This document shows, piece after piece, positions 12,762 to 12,914 of a stretch of DNA of 12,914 nt. The stretch lies in the NCBI GenBank assembly GCA_964436955.1, contig CAYTFC010000078.1, forward strand, positions 1 through 12,914, written 5' to 3'. The notes beneath the pieces are model-generated. The model saw only the letters and a list, made by a program, of their open reading frames with translations, made no database searches and was not told where the DNA came from. The position numbers and the translations under genes are program-made. The DNA is from CAMFKD01 sp964436955. Lineage in GTDB: Bacteria; Chlamydiota; Chlamydiia; Chlamydiales; JAJFMA01. Every line of letters begins with the position of its first letter. Positions within the stretch are counted from its first letter, which is position 1.

Positions 12762-12914
12762 GTAAGCCCCTCCATAAAAAAGAAGCACTGTAAGCGACAA
12801 TAAGGCAAAGGACCTTCACCATAAAACCGCTCTCAGTTCGGCTCTTGATGTAGCGAGGAAAGAGACTTGTTATACTACTAAACGCCGTTTCAACGATTTG
12901 TCGCTTGCTGCTAA
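12754..12914 (-). CDS. C-terminus of a transposase, possibly IS982-like (runs off the right edge)
   Basis: The open frame enters from the right edge and ends at TAG 12754-12756 inside the palindrome. Its 53 codons include KRQIVETAFSSITSLFPR, then IKSRTESGFMVKVLCLIVAY. The pattern basic-I-E-T-x-F-S, then R-x-x-x-GF-x-x-K-x-L-x-x-x-xAY is the C-terminal DDE block of several IS families, with the catalytic Glu in VETAFS. It resembles IS982-type transposases, but the family is uncertain from the fragment. It is probably part of an IS lying mostly outside the window. Its terminal repeat is not identified. Confidence 0.6.
   Translation of the reverse strand, partial: SSKRQIVETAFSSITSLFPRYIKSRTESGFMVKVLCLIVAYSASFLWRGLLI

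Overview
This window is a moderately AT-rich bacterial chromosomal or plasmid segment, apparently from a Gram-negative host. It combines one conserved DNA-repair operon (sbcD-sbcC), a two-gene metabolic or hypothetical pair, and a decayed mobile-element region. No rRNA, tRNA or taxonomic marker is present. The mix of many IS remnants, a eukaryote-like sulfotransferase and pseudogenes recalls host-associated bacteria such as amoeba-associated Chlamydiota or Legionellales, but that is only an inference.

Left part (1-2229): the 3' end of an unknown gene overlaps by 4 bp a small secreted, cysteine-containing protein (158-715). A complete IS256-family element (757-2125) follows, with 27-bp imperfect terminal repeats and an intact DDE transposase on the minus strand. 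Its right end abuts a short gene tail (2126-2193) that keeps its own terminator (2200-2229), so the IS end marks a truncation or rearrangement.

Accessory part (2230-4760): a minus-strand PAPS-dependent sulfotransferase (2477-3295) carries an N-terminal hydrophobic segment and a C-terminal acidic 7-residue repeat. It is flanked by two imperfect copies of a 26-bp sequence, the second just before the 3' end of a Tn3-family transposase gene (3745-3936). A small minus-strand ORF (3448-3669) contains a canonical -1 slippery heptamer that leads into a plausible acidic tail. Next comes a broken IS4-like transposase (3949-4403) and a short hydrophobic ORF (4405-4584).

Middle part (4761-7276): a conserved hypothetical protein (386 aa) and an alpha/beta hydrolase (268 aa) are directly abutting on the plus strand, behind a near-leaderless promoter. 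A 14-bp hairpin separates them from a minus-strand remnant of an ABC-exporter ATPase domain that has lost its signature motif and Walker B by an internal deletion.

Right part (7298-12914): sbcD and sbcC form a tight minus-strand operon encoding the Mre11/Rad50-type hairpin-cleaving nuclease. All catalytic motifs and the zinc hook are intact. Upstream are a short orphan reading-frame fragment, a 115-nt near-continuous palindrome and the C-terminus of another transposase, which runs off the right edge. The palindrome overlaps the transposase stop codon and borders the orphan fragment.
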